NCBI GenBank assembly: GCA_030374805.1
Contig: JARGSG010000003.1
Span: 124,001 to 188,000, forward strand
Direction of reading: 5' to 3'
From: Gracilaria gracilis
Lineage: Eukaryota > Rhodophyta > Florideophyceae > Gracilariales > Gracilariaceae
DNA length: 64,000 nt
Shown here piece after piece: positions 22,782 through 33,180 of this stretch. Position 1 is the first letter of the stretch; the number at the start of each line of letters is the position of its first letter. Below the pieces are notes generated by a model, which was not told the origin of the DNA, did no database searches, and saw only the letters and a program-made list of their open reading frames with translations. A program made the translations under genes and the position numbers.

Positions 22782-24488
22782 ATGGCCCCGTCAACAGACC
22801 CTCGTCGTACCGTTGGTAACAAAGTCCACAGTCGTGCCCGCCTTGTAGTTTGTGAGTCGGAAAGCAAACGCTACTTTGGATCTCTTTGGAAGACGAAAAC
22901 TGTCCCTGGAACAGTGACAAAAGTTGACATTCGACTCCTCAACGGCCGAAACTGTACATTTCTCACTATTCGGTTTGACCTCCCAAACCGCCAAAAAGAG
23001 TGTACTCTTCCTCTTTGCAGTGTAAAGGTTGGTGATGGTCTCCTTAACAGTCTACAAACTGATAATGTTGACACAGCAATTGTACCACCGTTACCGGCCC
23101 AAAATGTTGACAAACAGCCGAATGAAGGAGAACAACTGCAAAATTTGCAGGAGGCGGATCCCGTTTCACAAACACCCCCTTCCGACCAGTCAGTGACTGT
23201 GCATGATCGTGCTTGGAACACGGAGGCAATTTGTAGCCCTATCAATGGATGCATGCAATTGCAGCCGTGGAAGGTTATTGGCCCAGCCGGAGATTTTATC
23301 TCACCACGTCATTGCCCAAGTACGATGACATTCATTGACTATTTTTTATGGATGTTCCCCATTGGACATCTGAAGACTATTGTGGAGAAGACGAACAAGA
23401 ACTTGGAAAATGATGGTGCCTCTTCGACGAGTGGTGGAAAGCTTTTAAGGTTCTTTGGCGTGATGGTTTTAATAAGCAGGCTGGAGTTTTCCAATAGAAG
23501 AGATCTTTGGGGTTCAAAACCAGCATCCAGGTTTATGTCTCAGCCTGTAATTGGTGAAGCAATGTCACGAAATAGGTTTGAAACTCTAAGGCGTTGTATT
23601 TGTTTCAGTGGTAACGCTGCTCAAGAGGATTATGGCACGGCTCGCTGGAATTTAGTCACTGATTTCGTGAAAGCCATCAATGATCACCGCCGTTCTTTCG
23701 TGACACCTTCACATGCTTTATGCGTTGATGAGAGTATGTCACGCTGGTATGGGCTGGGGGGAGACTGGATTGATGTGGGGCTCCCACATTATACCGCGCT
23801 GGATCGAAAACCAGAAAACGGGTTGGAAATGAAAACCGTTTGTTGCGGAAGAAGTGGTATCATGCTAAATATTGAGCTCAATATGGGATCTGAAGCCCCT
23901 GATCAGGATTTTGATACAGAACATACTCATGGAACTGCTATTTTACTTCGATTAGTCCAGCCATGGTTTGGGTCTGGACGCCATGTCTGTGCAGATTCTC
24001 TTTTTGCATCTGTGAAAACAGCTAATGCTCTTTTGGAAAAACGACTGCGCTTTACTGGGGTTATCAAGAATGCAACACGTCAATTTCCTATGAAGCATTT
24101 ATCAGAGAAGACCTTAGAGAATCGTGGAGATTTTGTTTCAATGTTTTCGAAGGGGAACGGTTTGAATACTGATCTAATGGCGGTAATGTGGGTCGATAGG
24201 GAACGAAGGTACTTTGTATCAACATGCAACACGGTGAACCCTGGAAACCCAATAATGCGACAAAGATGGAGACGACAAGGAAATGTTTCGAGGAAAGTTG
24301 AACTTGAAGTACCGATACCAGAGGTTTGTGAGGAATACTATAAAACGTGTTCAATGATTGACAGACACAACAGATGCCACCAAGATGAATTAAAACTGGA
24401 GAAGAAAATCGAGGTCAAAGATTGGTCGTTTCGTGTGAATTCATCTTTATTATCCATTTGTATGGTTGATGCGTGGATGCTTTACAAA
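22782..24488 (+). pseudogene. piggyBac transposase, N-terminal 569 codons
   Basis: The ATG-started frame has the piggyBac (DDE_Tnp_1_7) core. It shows LLRFFGVMVLISRLEF, LWGSKPASRFM, then DESMSRWYG (first catalytic Asp), CADSLFASVKTANALL (second Asp) and MIDRHNRCHQDELKLE (third Asp region) before DAWMLYK. At codon 569 the retrotransposon LTR begins, so the product would run about 30 residues into LTR DNA before stopping. The C-terminal part resumes at 36004-36387 in the same frame once the insert and one copy of the 5-bp duplication ACAAA are removed. No other lesion is visible, so the transposase was probably intact when the retrotransposon landed. Confidence 0.85.
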
Positions 24489-24996
24489 TGTCGTACAAAT
24501 ACCGATAAGGTGTGGGGTCCGCCTGGTAGAGGGAGCGCGCGAGGGCTCAACCTAAAGGGGAAAAACACACAACCAATATGGTAGTAGGGCACCTGAAACC
24601 CGCAGGGGCAAACGGCGGGGCAACTAGTCTAGACCGTGTAGGTGTACGGTAGTAGACGTCGACGCGCGGTAAAACCTGGATAGTAATAGAGTAGTAAGTG
24701 ACCAAGATGGTATAGTTACTGCCCTAATGGTGCCTGACTTTACAATACCCGAGGGGGAAGGCGAGGTGCACCACAATATATACAAGGTGCACCGACGCCG
24801 ATCTCCCATGCGGGCATGACGTCATCGGCTGTGCCCATGACCTACTGTCATGGGCCAGCAATGCTAAACTATCCTAGACTATAAATTAGAAATTAGAAAT
24901 TATAAAATACAGAATACCAATTGGGTACAGTGTAGCCAGCAAGGCGCACCAGTAGACCCACGTGGCACCAACCCATTGAGGTCTCATTGTACTACA
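24489..24996 (-). repeat. 3' LTR (left)
   Basis: 508 bp. In element orientation it begins TGTAGTACAATG and ends GTACGACA. It matches the right LTR except for one base, and carries exact ACC-N5-GGT sites at 24501, 24572, 24633, 24701 and 24916. Confidence 0.95.
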
Positions 24997-25008
24997 GACC
25001 CCCTTCCT
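24997..25008 (-). other. putative polypurine tract
   Basis: On the minus strand AGGAAGGGGGTC directly precedes the 3' LTR, the expected place for the plus-strand primer. Confidence 0.6.
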
Positions 25009-25574
25009 ACCCTGAGCCACGCCCTCGTGGCTCCTAGATCCTTTCACCAAGTCGGTTGCATCGTCGTACCAATTTGGTCCCTGTCGCAGCCTTCGTGCCA
25101 TCTCGCGCCGTGCGTCGCATCGGCTCTGCGTCGCCGAGCGTACTCCGTTCACCACCTTGGTGATCACCGATTGCGGCTCTATCCACTTCTTTGGTTATCA
25201 CAGACGGCAGCCTATTCGTTCCCATTGGTGGTTTGGGCGCGGCGCGCGCCCATTGCATACCTCCAAGGTTCTGCCTTTTTGGCTGCCCGGCTTGGACCCT
25301 TTTACCGTGTCGGTATACCCAGTGGGGGTGGCGGGTTGCGCCTTCGAGCTCGTGTGAACACTGTACCGTGAAGGATTTTGGCGCCCACTTGGTTGCGGCG
25401 TGTCTCTCTGTCCCTTCGAGGTTCGAGTACCAACCCTTCGAGGCATTGCCGCTGACTCCATCGAGGTTGTTCCACCGTTGTCCCTTCTGGTTACCTTCGC
25501 ACCCCTTTGCGGTTTGTCTACGCGGGCTCGCGCCACCGTGGCTTTTCGTCCGACCGACAAGGTTGAATCCGTTT

Positions 25575-27989
25575 ATGGTGACCCCCGATCCTTATCTGAA
25601 CCACATGGGTAGCCCTGGTACCAGCGTGCGGGCTCGCACCCGTAGCGGTACACGGCGATTGTCGGTTCCCCATGTTGGTCAATCGGACGCGGTAACCTCA
25701 AGGGACGGCGCGCCATCGGCGACCAATGCCGATACCTTAATGGTTGAACCAGCATGGGGCCCCGAACGGGTGGAGGTTTTGAGCATCAGCTCTAGTGACT
25801 CACCCATTGTGGATAAAAAGCCGATTCGCTTCACCCCTGCGGTCGAATGCTCGCCGTCTCAACCACTCCCTCACGGTACTCATCACACCATGTCGGGTGC
25901 CGGTCCCTCGCGCGGCCGCGGAAGCGGCATTGCCAAGTCTGGTTCTCGGGGTGCTGCTTTGTACCATTCCCGCATCCAAACTGGTTTTCGGAGCCAGCCG
26001 GTTCCGTCTTCCTCAAATCAACCTCAAGGGATTCACGAAGGGATCCGGGACCCGTATGGTCCGGAGCCCGAGATTCCTCGTGGTATTTCCTATTATGGTT
26101 TGGAGCCGTTCACCACGGCCGACTGGAACGTTTCCCAACATGGTACCTTCGGGGTCGATCCAAGAATGGTGTCGCAAGCGACGCTGTACCGTCGGAACTG
26201 GCCAGTGGCGCCGGGGAACACATCGCTTCCCGGCGTCTTGCGCCGTCCGACTTTGGATACCTACTTGGGTTTGTTTCGTTGGGATTGCGAGCGTCTCCGC
26301 TCCGTCCCCCAAACGCTCCACCGTCGGGATAAGGAATCTCAACCTCGTCAGGGTCGGGTGGAGTGCTATGACAGCCGCCAGCGACACACACCAATGAGGT
26401 ATTTCATCCCCCCGCTTTATCCCAGCGATCTGCCGTATGTTCGTATTGAACCGGAGCTCCATTATTAACGACGTCTGGTTGTGAAGATCTGTCAGTACGA
26501 CTCCCTTCCGCAGCAGTACCTTCCGGCTTCACCACATTTGGTTTGCTTCGATAGGCCTTACAATACCATCCATTGGGCTAACCGTCGTAGGTGGGGGGTG
26601 GATGCTGCCACCGAGGCTCGCATTCGCACCCGGTCCAGCTTCAACCGCCTCATGCATGGGTTCCATAATGTGGAGTTTTTCTCACAACCTAATAAGGGAA
26701 GAACCTCTTGGTATGTGGCCCGACCTGAATGGTGGAATGCCTATGAGGTACCGATGTCGCTTAGCGTCCCAACCCCACCGGTATTGGCTTACTTCGGGAG
26801 CTACATCACCCGTAACCACGATCGGTATTACCTCATTTGGTCGATTGCCCTCGCGGAATGGGCCGTATTGGTGGCCATCTTGGCTCTGCAGGCTGCCCGT
26901 GACGTTATTGACTGGGATTGTCGTTCTCGAGAAGCCGAGATTTACCGTGACGGTGTGCAACCTCCTGGTCTTATGTTCTTCATTCCCCCGAGGGTCATTC
27001 GCGACATTCGCCTATTTGGAATCGGAACCATTGTGGCAGGTACGGACTACTCTATTGAGCAGCTGGAATCGTTGCTTACCCAAGTGGAGAGTTTCCCGTG
27101 GGGAGCCAAGCAGGGGTGGGAGGTTTTCGATCCGGTGTCCTGGAAGGTTGTATCCCGCGCGGAGCAGCGCTATCCCGGGGCTCCGACCGATCAGGGACCT
27201 CCAGGGAGTCCCGAGCCATTCCCAACCGTGGTGGAATCGCCAGCAGCTACCCCTGTGGTCACTTCAGCGCCTACTCCCGCTCCAGAGGGACGCAATACGC
27301 CTGCCCATACTGGTGCCACTCCTCTTCTCCCTAGTACCACACGGGTTGATGGGCCTCCGCGGGCTATTCTCGGGGATGTCATGGCTGCGGCTGCGGCGCC
27401 TGTCCCCTCTCAGGTGGACTCCCAGGCCATTTCAGGTTTAATGGCTCGGGTCCGCCAAGCCTGTGTGGTGAACTTCCAGCGGGCGGGTCCTACCTCTGTG
27501 GTCGAAGCTCTTACCCTTCTGGAAAGCATCCTGCCTCGTCATGCACAGTACATGCGATCCTTTTCCCAAATTGGTGAGTTCCGGAACCGGTTCCAGGTCG
27601 AGCTCTACCAGATGGCTACCAACCAGGTGGCAGGCCTAGCGACGGCCATGGGCCCGACGCCTACAAACCCTTTGGAGGATCCCCTATTTGGTGCTAGCCT
27701 GAACCCCGGCCTTCTAGCCGCTACGCAGGCTCCTCTCCACATCGGGTCGTCGGCACCTCCGTCGGTTGCGCAGGCGAGCGCGCAACCTCCGATGGGTGCC
27801 GACGTGATGCCAGGCGTCAGCGTGCCTACTAGTACCCCCGTGGGTCATGGTAGCGCGCCTAGCCAGGCTCCAGGCCAGGCTCACCTCTTCCAGCCTTGGC
27901 CGGGAGCCCATCAGAACACCACTCCGGGTCGGGGATCCTCAGCTGGAGGCTCCTCGGGGCCTCACTTTGTCACTCACCCATCAGGTTGA
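25575..27989 (+). CDS. antisense long reading frame of the retrotransposon (unknown protein)
   Basis: On the strand opposite gag-pol, one frame is open from the ATG at 25575 to 26468 (TAA), and the same frame is open again to a TGA at 27987-27989. That is about 297 codons, one stop, then about 506 codons. The text is protein-like throughout: a Ser/Arg-rich N-terminus with SISSSDSPIVDKK (SUMO-interaction-like), a Trp/Tyr-rich middle (DRPYNTIHWANRRRW, RPEWWNAYEV), a helical core (WSIALAEWAVLVAILALQAARDVIDWDCR), and a Pro/Ala-rich tail with one structured helix region. I recognise no domain. Some plant retrotransposons carry antisense extra ORFs; their roles are little known. The TAA may be a recent lesion or separate two proteins. 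Confidence 0.6.
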
Positions 27990-28904
27990 TTGTCGTAACC
28001 ACTTCTGCATCCCTGTTGGTATTGCTCTTTCAGTAAAGTTAAAAGTTATGTGTTTCCATGTTAGGTTCCAATTTTCCATCGAGGGGCATTGCGAGGCGGA
28101 AACGCGAAAATAACTCCCCTCCCCCTTCATTAGACCAGCGTACCACGGTGGGTGAAGCGTAGTTCCTTGTAGGTAAATTGGTTCCATCTGGAGCCACATT
28201 TGCGTGCTCGTAGTATGGATTCACCATGATGGTACGACGCTTCGCCTCCGCGCGGGGCAGCGAGCGGTTTGGCCTCCCCGTGAGGTGAGGTGACGTGCCA
28301 CGCGCTTGCGCGCGGTGGCCAGCAATGTACCTGGATTGGTCTGCATGGCCTCTCACCATGCATGGGCGCACGTGCGGTGTTTCACCCTGGAGGTTACTTG
28401 CAAGGCGAATCAAAATATTTGACCGGAAAATTACCCCTCCATATGGTAGTGAAAACGCAGAAAACCCTTTTGGTCTGTATCTCGAGAACCAAGGGGTTTC
28501 AGAGGCTGGGAATGGCCGATTCGGGAGCGCGGCACGGTCAAAATACTTAGATTTTTTGACCATGCCGTTGTTCGCTCCCTACACACAATAGTGTAAACCG
28601 AATCGGTTACTCCGCACGGCGCGCCACGAGCAGCGCGCGTATGCCTCGTCAAATAAAAAAAATCCAATTTTTTGAATGTTTCCACCGTGCGGGTTCGCGC
28701 GCGTGCCGCGCACGTGCATGGCGCGTGTGCAACGGCGCGCGTACAACGGTGCGTCCGTCTTTAGCGCTACCGCTCCTTGGACGTACCCTCATGGAATGCT
28801 TCCTTCTGGTTGTACCTTCCCGGTGAGCGTCCGAACCGACTTCGGTACTCCTCATTACAATGTGCTTTTCCCCCTTCCTTGGGGGACTGCATTACCTCTA
28901 AGGT
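27990..28904. other. spacer between antisense ORF and pol 3' ends
   Basis: No gene is supported. It is GC-rich with frames open on both strands by composition. It contains exact ACC-N5-GGT sites at 28224, 28383, 28463, 28598, 28683, 28814 and 28893, so the motif is present in non-coding DNA too. Confidence 0.6.
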
Positions 28905-31900
28905 TTACCCATCATTCGGCATGTCCTCTCCTTTGCGGTTCCAGTAGCTTACCCTGAAATGGTGTGGTATGGCTGAGGGCGGCTCGGCGGTATCACCGTC
29001 AGCCCCCCAGCCATACCAGCGTACTGTGTACTTCAGACCTTCTTGGGTACGGCGGTGACCTACAAGGCGTTCCACTGGGAACTCATTAGAGACCTGGGCT
29101 GGTATCGTTTCACCACTTTGGTTTAGATGAGCATCAGTACCACTAGGGGTAGGTGTTTCCTCTGAAGGAGCAACCGTAATCCCCGCAGGTGGTACGTAGT
29201 CTGGGTCGTCACCCTGTGCGTCATCATTAACCTCGATGGGTGTCCCGTCTTCCCGGGGCTGAGTCCTCAGGGCAACCGCTTGTGGGTCACGCGCGGATTC
29301 TCCGCGTTCCTTCCTGGACTGAACCGTCTGCGGTGCAACCGTGATTCGGTCAATAGAGATTGTATTCTCTACACCATCTTGGTTCACCGTTACCGTGTGG
29401 TCGGTCGACCGAACTACCTTGAAAGGTTCCGATGATTTCGGAAGAAGCTTACAATTGATATCTCTATCAATAGCTTCATCATCAGCTTCATCACCCGGTC
29501 GTGGTTTAGCTCCTTTCGGGGGGTGGTCAATAAAGACATATTGACCCGGCGTAGCCGTTACCACTTGGGTTACCTTTCGGTCGTAGTCCTCCTTGTACCG
29601 CTTCTGGGATGCTGTGAGCTTGCTCTCAGCATACTTGAGAGCACGTCTCAACCTCAAAAGGGTATTCCGTTTGACCTGTGACGGTGTGAGCGCTCCGGCG
29701 GCTTCTTGTCCTAATGGGTCCCCTTCAACAACAATACCTGGTGGGTGTCTTGACAGTATTAGATCGAACGGCGTAGTTTGCGTCGCTCGATGAACCTGAA
29801 GGTTATATGCATATGTCAAGGGCTGCACGAGCTCGTCCCAACCAGTTTGGTGTCCTTCCGTATAATGTCGCAGCCTAGATACCAGTGTTCGGTTAAAGCG
29901 CTCCACTTGCCCATTCGTTTGCGGATGGTAGGCAGTAGTGAAGTAGTGCTTAATACCCAAGAGGTTACAAACAGCTTCAAAGAACTTCGAAGCTAAGTTC
30001 GAACCATTGTCGGTAAGTAGATAAAGCGGTGCACCATACGGGTAGATCCAATTGTTCAAGAACGCCACCGCGAGGGTCGTCGATTTCGTGTCCTTCAAGG
30101 GTATCGCTCGCGTGAGCTTCGAGAACCTGTCGGTGATTACGATGATGTACTGATATCCCCTTGTGGTTTTTGGTAATGGACCCAGAAGGTCTATTGCGAC
30201 GAACTCGAGAGGACCCGCTGCAGGGAATAACTTCAAGTATTTCCTGTGCTTCCGGAGACCTCCACGGGTACGTACGCAAGATTCACATTGACCTACAAAG
30301 GTATATATATCATTAGCCATATGAGGCCAGTAGTACCCTTGCCTCAAGGTGTAGTACATTCTCGTACCTCCAGGGTGTCCTGATAGCCTTGGGTAGTGGG
30401 CTAGGTACAGCACCCGAGGGCGCAGCACCTTGGGCACTACCTTCTGAAGGGAACCATCAATAGGAGCTCGCCTCACCAGGAAACCATTTCGGTCGACGTC
30501 AAAGTTCGAGTCTTTCATACCTACTTGGTCCATGAGAGAGCGGCAATAAACATCGTTTGCTTGCTCTCTCAGGAATTCCTCGCGGGTAATTGGCATGACG
30601 TCTGTTTCCTCGAGGGCGAGTATTTCCCGAGCGATGGCATCACTAAACCACGTATCCTCTTCGGGTAGAGTCCAGTAACCTTCTAAGGTATCACCATCAG
30701 GGTTGGTAGAGATGGTAAAGCATGGGATATCATCCTCTACCGGCTCGGTGTCCAAACCATCTGTGGTAATGCGAGACATCGCATCTGCGACATTGTGCTT
30801 GATACCTGGACGGTACTGTACGTCATACTCGAACTCTGAAAGTCGTAACCGCCATCGGGCAAGTCTGCCTGATGCGTCGGCCAGACCCAGTATCCACCGT
30901 AGGGCATCATGGTCGGTTCGAAGCGTGAACCTTTCACCATATAGGTAGGGACGGAGCATCAACATGCTCCAGACTACTGCCAGACATTCCTTTTCGGTTG
31001 TTGTGTAGTTCTTTTCTGCAGCGTGCAAAGCACGGCTCCAGTACCCTATAGGTAGTTTGTCGCCGTTTTCTTGCTCCTGCATAAGACAACAACCAATTTG
31101 GGCGTCCGAAGCGTCAGTATCCAACGTGTATCGTAAACCAGCTTTGGGTAATGCCAAGATGGGAGGTGTCAAGAGCGCATGTTTCAGCGCCTCGAACGCA
31201 TCCATTTCCTCATTGGTAAGACATTCAAACCTTGTAGGTTGACCTTTCAGCAGCTTTCTGTTGAGGGGAGCCGCTATCTTGGCAAATCCCTTGATAAACC
31301 GGCGGTACACATTGCACAAACCTATAAAGGATCGGATTTCCGTCTGGGACGTGGGTGGCTTCGCCTCCTGCACGGCCCGGATATTCCGCGGCGTCACTTC
31401 TAACCTCCCAGGGCTGATGATATGACCAAGGTATTCTACCTCTTTGGTGAAGAATTCGCACTTGCGGAGCTTCAACGTTACTCCAGATTCCCTCAAAAGG
31501 TTCAAAACTTCCCTAACATGGTGGAAATGTTCCTCTACCGTTCTGGAATATATGATTACATCATCGATGTATACCAGAGCGGTTCTCCACTTCACCTTCG
31601 AAAGGATTATATCTAACGCCCTCTGAAAGGTAGCCGGGGCATTTCGCAACCCAAAGGGCATACGCGTAAAACGGAATAACCCAGCGTGGCAAGTAAACGT
31701 AGTTTTGTCCTTGTCTTCTTCCCTGATAGGTACCTGCCAATAACCACAATTGGCATCGAGCGTAGTAAAGATCTTGGCGTTGCCCAACGAATCTATACAC
31801 TCGTCCATTCTAGGTATTGGGTACGAATCCCTAATGGTCATACTATTCAGTCTTCTGTAGTCCACACAGAACCTCATACGGGTATCATTCTTCTTTGTGA

Positions 31901-33092
31901 CGAGAACCACAGGGCTGGCCCAGTCCGCATTTGCTGGTTCTATGACACCTTCACGGAGCATTCTCTCGACCTCATTGAGCTCAACCTCCCGGGCTTTTGG
32001 ATCTGCACGGTAAGGCTGCTGGTAAATGGGTTTCCAGCCAGGCACCATATCAATACGGTGCTCTGTAGCCTCAATTTGGCCCAACCGGCCCGACCACATG
32101 GGTTCAAATTCTTCTAAGAGACTGAGGATCCGGTCTCGGAGAGCCTGGTTCTCCGCACCGATCTGGACTTCCTCTCTCCAATTCCGCACTGGGTCCAGTT
32201 CCATAGTCTTTTCCTGATCCCTAACCTTAAAGGTACTGGCGATCTTCTGTTCCATTTTGGTATTTGTCGATAACGGGGGCGCATATGCAGGGTATGACGC
32301 CTCCGTTCCCCCCCCTTCCTTAGAGGTGGCGACCTCGCCCAACCCATTAGGTGAGACCGTGAAAACCCCTTGTGGTGCCGGCAATGCGATTCCAATAGTG
32401 GTATTCTTGGGTAACTTAACAATGTGATTGCTAAAGTTACTGAAGTACACCTTGAAGGATTGGTTAGGGATGTTGTCGATAATCCCGTTTGCCATCAAGG
32501 CGAGATGTCTTTCTGCCAACCTAGGATGGTTCTGTAGCATTACCAATCCTGGAACTGTGCATGAGACATTCACTACCATTTGGGTCATAGCCGGAATTGA
32601 AACCAATTTGGTGAGCCGTATCTTGTTTGAAACCGTTTCGGTGGGTATATTGAACCTCGGCTTCTTACGCCAACCATTTTTGGTCTGCGTATTACCCAGT
32701 ATGGCAATACGACCACCTTGACGGAGAGCGACCGTTCGGGACCCTGGCAAAATTGCCTTGACATGTTTGTCAATAAAGTTGGTCCCGAGGATACAGTCTG
32801 TCGCCAGACGATCCACCACAAAGAAATTGAGCTTCACCTTCAAGGTTCCAAGTTGTACCACAGTGGTTAACATTCCTCTAAGGTGCAGTGGGCGCTCATT
32901 AGCGTCCACCAGCGGGTTGATAGTCGGGGCAGGCCGAATGTTCCGCAAGACCGCATCGGGTATGACGCGAGCGTTTAGCACATTCGGACCGGCGCCGGTA
33001 TCGAGTACACACGCAACGGGGACCTGTAGGTAATTGAGAAAGCTTACTGAAGCATTAACTTTATAGTTATTGTACTTCATTAGACACACCAC
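28905..33092 (-). CDS. pol: retrotransposon pol polyprotein (protease-RT-RNase H-integrase-chromodomain)
   Basis: A 1395-codon open frame. Domains in order: aspartic protease (CVLDTGAGPNVLN, about residue 30), reverse transcriptase (VDYRRLNSMT, then MPFGLRNAP, then YIDDVIIYS at about residue 520), RNase H (TDASDAQIGCCL), an integrase zinc finger (HPGG…C-x2-C) and core (FVAIDLLGPLPKT, LTDNGSNLAS, HPQTNGQVERFNRTL). At the C-terminus a chromodomain reads FPVERLVGHRR, KYTVRWYGW and DTAEPPSAI, which places it in the Ty3/gypsy chromovirus group. Chromodomains steer integration to particular chromatin. The frame is not that of gag, and it opens only just after the gag stop, so expression by re-initiation or splicing is possible. 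No disabling lesion is visible. Confidence 0.93.
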   Translation of the reverse strand: MVCLMKYNNYKVNASVSFLNYLQVPVACVLDTGAGPNVLNARVIPDAVLRNIRPAPTINPLVDANERPLHLRGMLTTVVQLGTLKVKLNFFVVDRLATDCILGTNFIDKHVKAILPGSRTVALRQGGRIAILGNTQTKNGWRKKPRFNIPTETVSNKIRLTKLVSIPAMTQMVVNVSCTVPGLVMLQNHPRLAERHLALMANGIIDNIPNQSFKVYFSNFSNHIVKLPKNTTIGIALPAPQGVFTVSPNGLGEVATSKEGGGTEASYPAYAPPLSTNTKMEQKIASTFKVRDQEKTMELDPVRNWREEVQIGAENQALRDRILSLLEEFEPMWSGRLGQIEATEHRIDMVPGWKPIYQQPYRADPKAREVELNEVERMLREGVIEPANADWASPVVLVTKKNDTRMRFCVDYRRLNSMTIRDSYPIPRMDECIDSLGNAKIFTTLDANCGYWQVPIREEDKDKTTFTCHAGLFRFTRMPFGLRNAPATFQRALDIILSKVKWRTALVYIDDVIIYSRTVEEHFHHVREVLNLLRESGVTLKLRKCEFFTKEVEYLGHIISPGRLEVTPRNIRAVQEAKPPTSQTEIRSFIGLCNVYRRFIKGFAKIAAPLNRKLLKGQPTRFECLTNEEMDAFEALKHALLTPPILALPKAGLRYTLDTDASDAQIGCCLMQEQENGDKLPIGYWSRALHAAEKNYTTTEKECLAVVWSMLMLRPYLYGERFTLRTDHDALRWILGLADASGRLARWRLRLSEFEYDVQYRPGIKHNVADAMSRITTDGLDTEPVEDDIPCFTISTNPDGDTLEGYWTLPEEDTWFSDAIAREILALEETDVMPITREEFLREQANDVYCRSLMDQVGMKDSNFDVDRNGFLVRRAPIDGSLQKVVPKVLRPRVLYLAHYPRLSGHPGGTRMYYTLRQGYYWPHMANDIYTFVGQCESCVRTRGGLRKHRKYLKLFPAAGPLEFVAIDLLGPLPKTTRGYQYIIVITDRFSKLTRAIPLKDTKSTTLAVAFLNNWIYPYGAPLYLLTDNGSNLASKFFEAVCNLLGIKHYFTTAYHPQTNGQVERFNRTLVSRLRHYTEGHQTGWDELVQPLTYAYNLQVHRATQTTPFDLILSRHPPGIVVEGDPLGQEAAGALTPSQVKRNTLLRLRRALKYAESKLTASQKRYKEDYDRKVTQVVTATPGQYVFIDHPPKGAKPRPGDEADDEAIDRDINCKLLPKSSEPFKVVRSTDHTVTVNQDGVENTISIDRITVAPQTVQSRKERGESARDPQAVALRTQPREDGTPIEVNDDAQGDDPDYVPPAGITVAPSEETPTPSGTDAHLNQSGETIPAQVSNEFPVERLVGHRRTQEGLKYTVRWYGWGADGDTAEPPSAIPHHFRVSYWNRKGEDMPNDG

Positions 33093-33180
33093 ATTGGGTA
33101 CATCTGATTCTTCTTTTCCACCATTAAGGTTTCCCGTTCCGGTATTGACGGGCCTTCCAATTCACGGTTAGGGGTGGCCC

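Noticed and set aside
25191-25574. Upstream extension of the antisense ORF
   Set aside because: Open but without ATG, Cys/Pro-rich and not protein-like; more likely leader sequence.
28039-28563. Minus-strand 174-codon frame inside the retrotransposon
   Set aside because: Lies downstream of the pol stop, has no motif and is explained by composition; kept as spacer.
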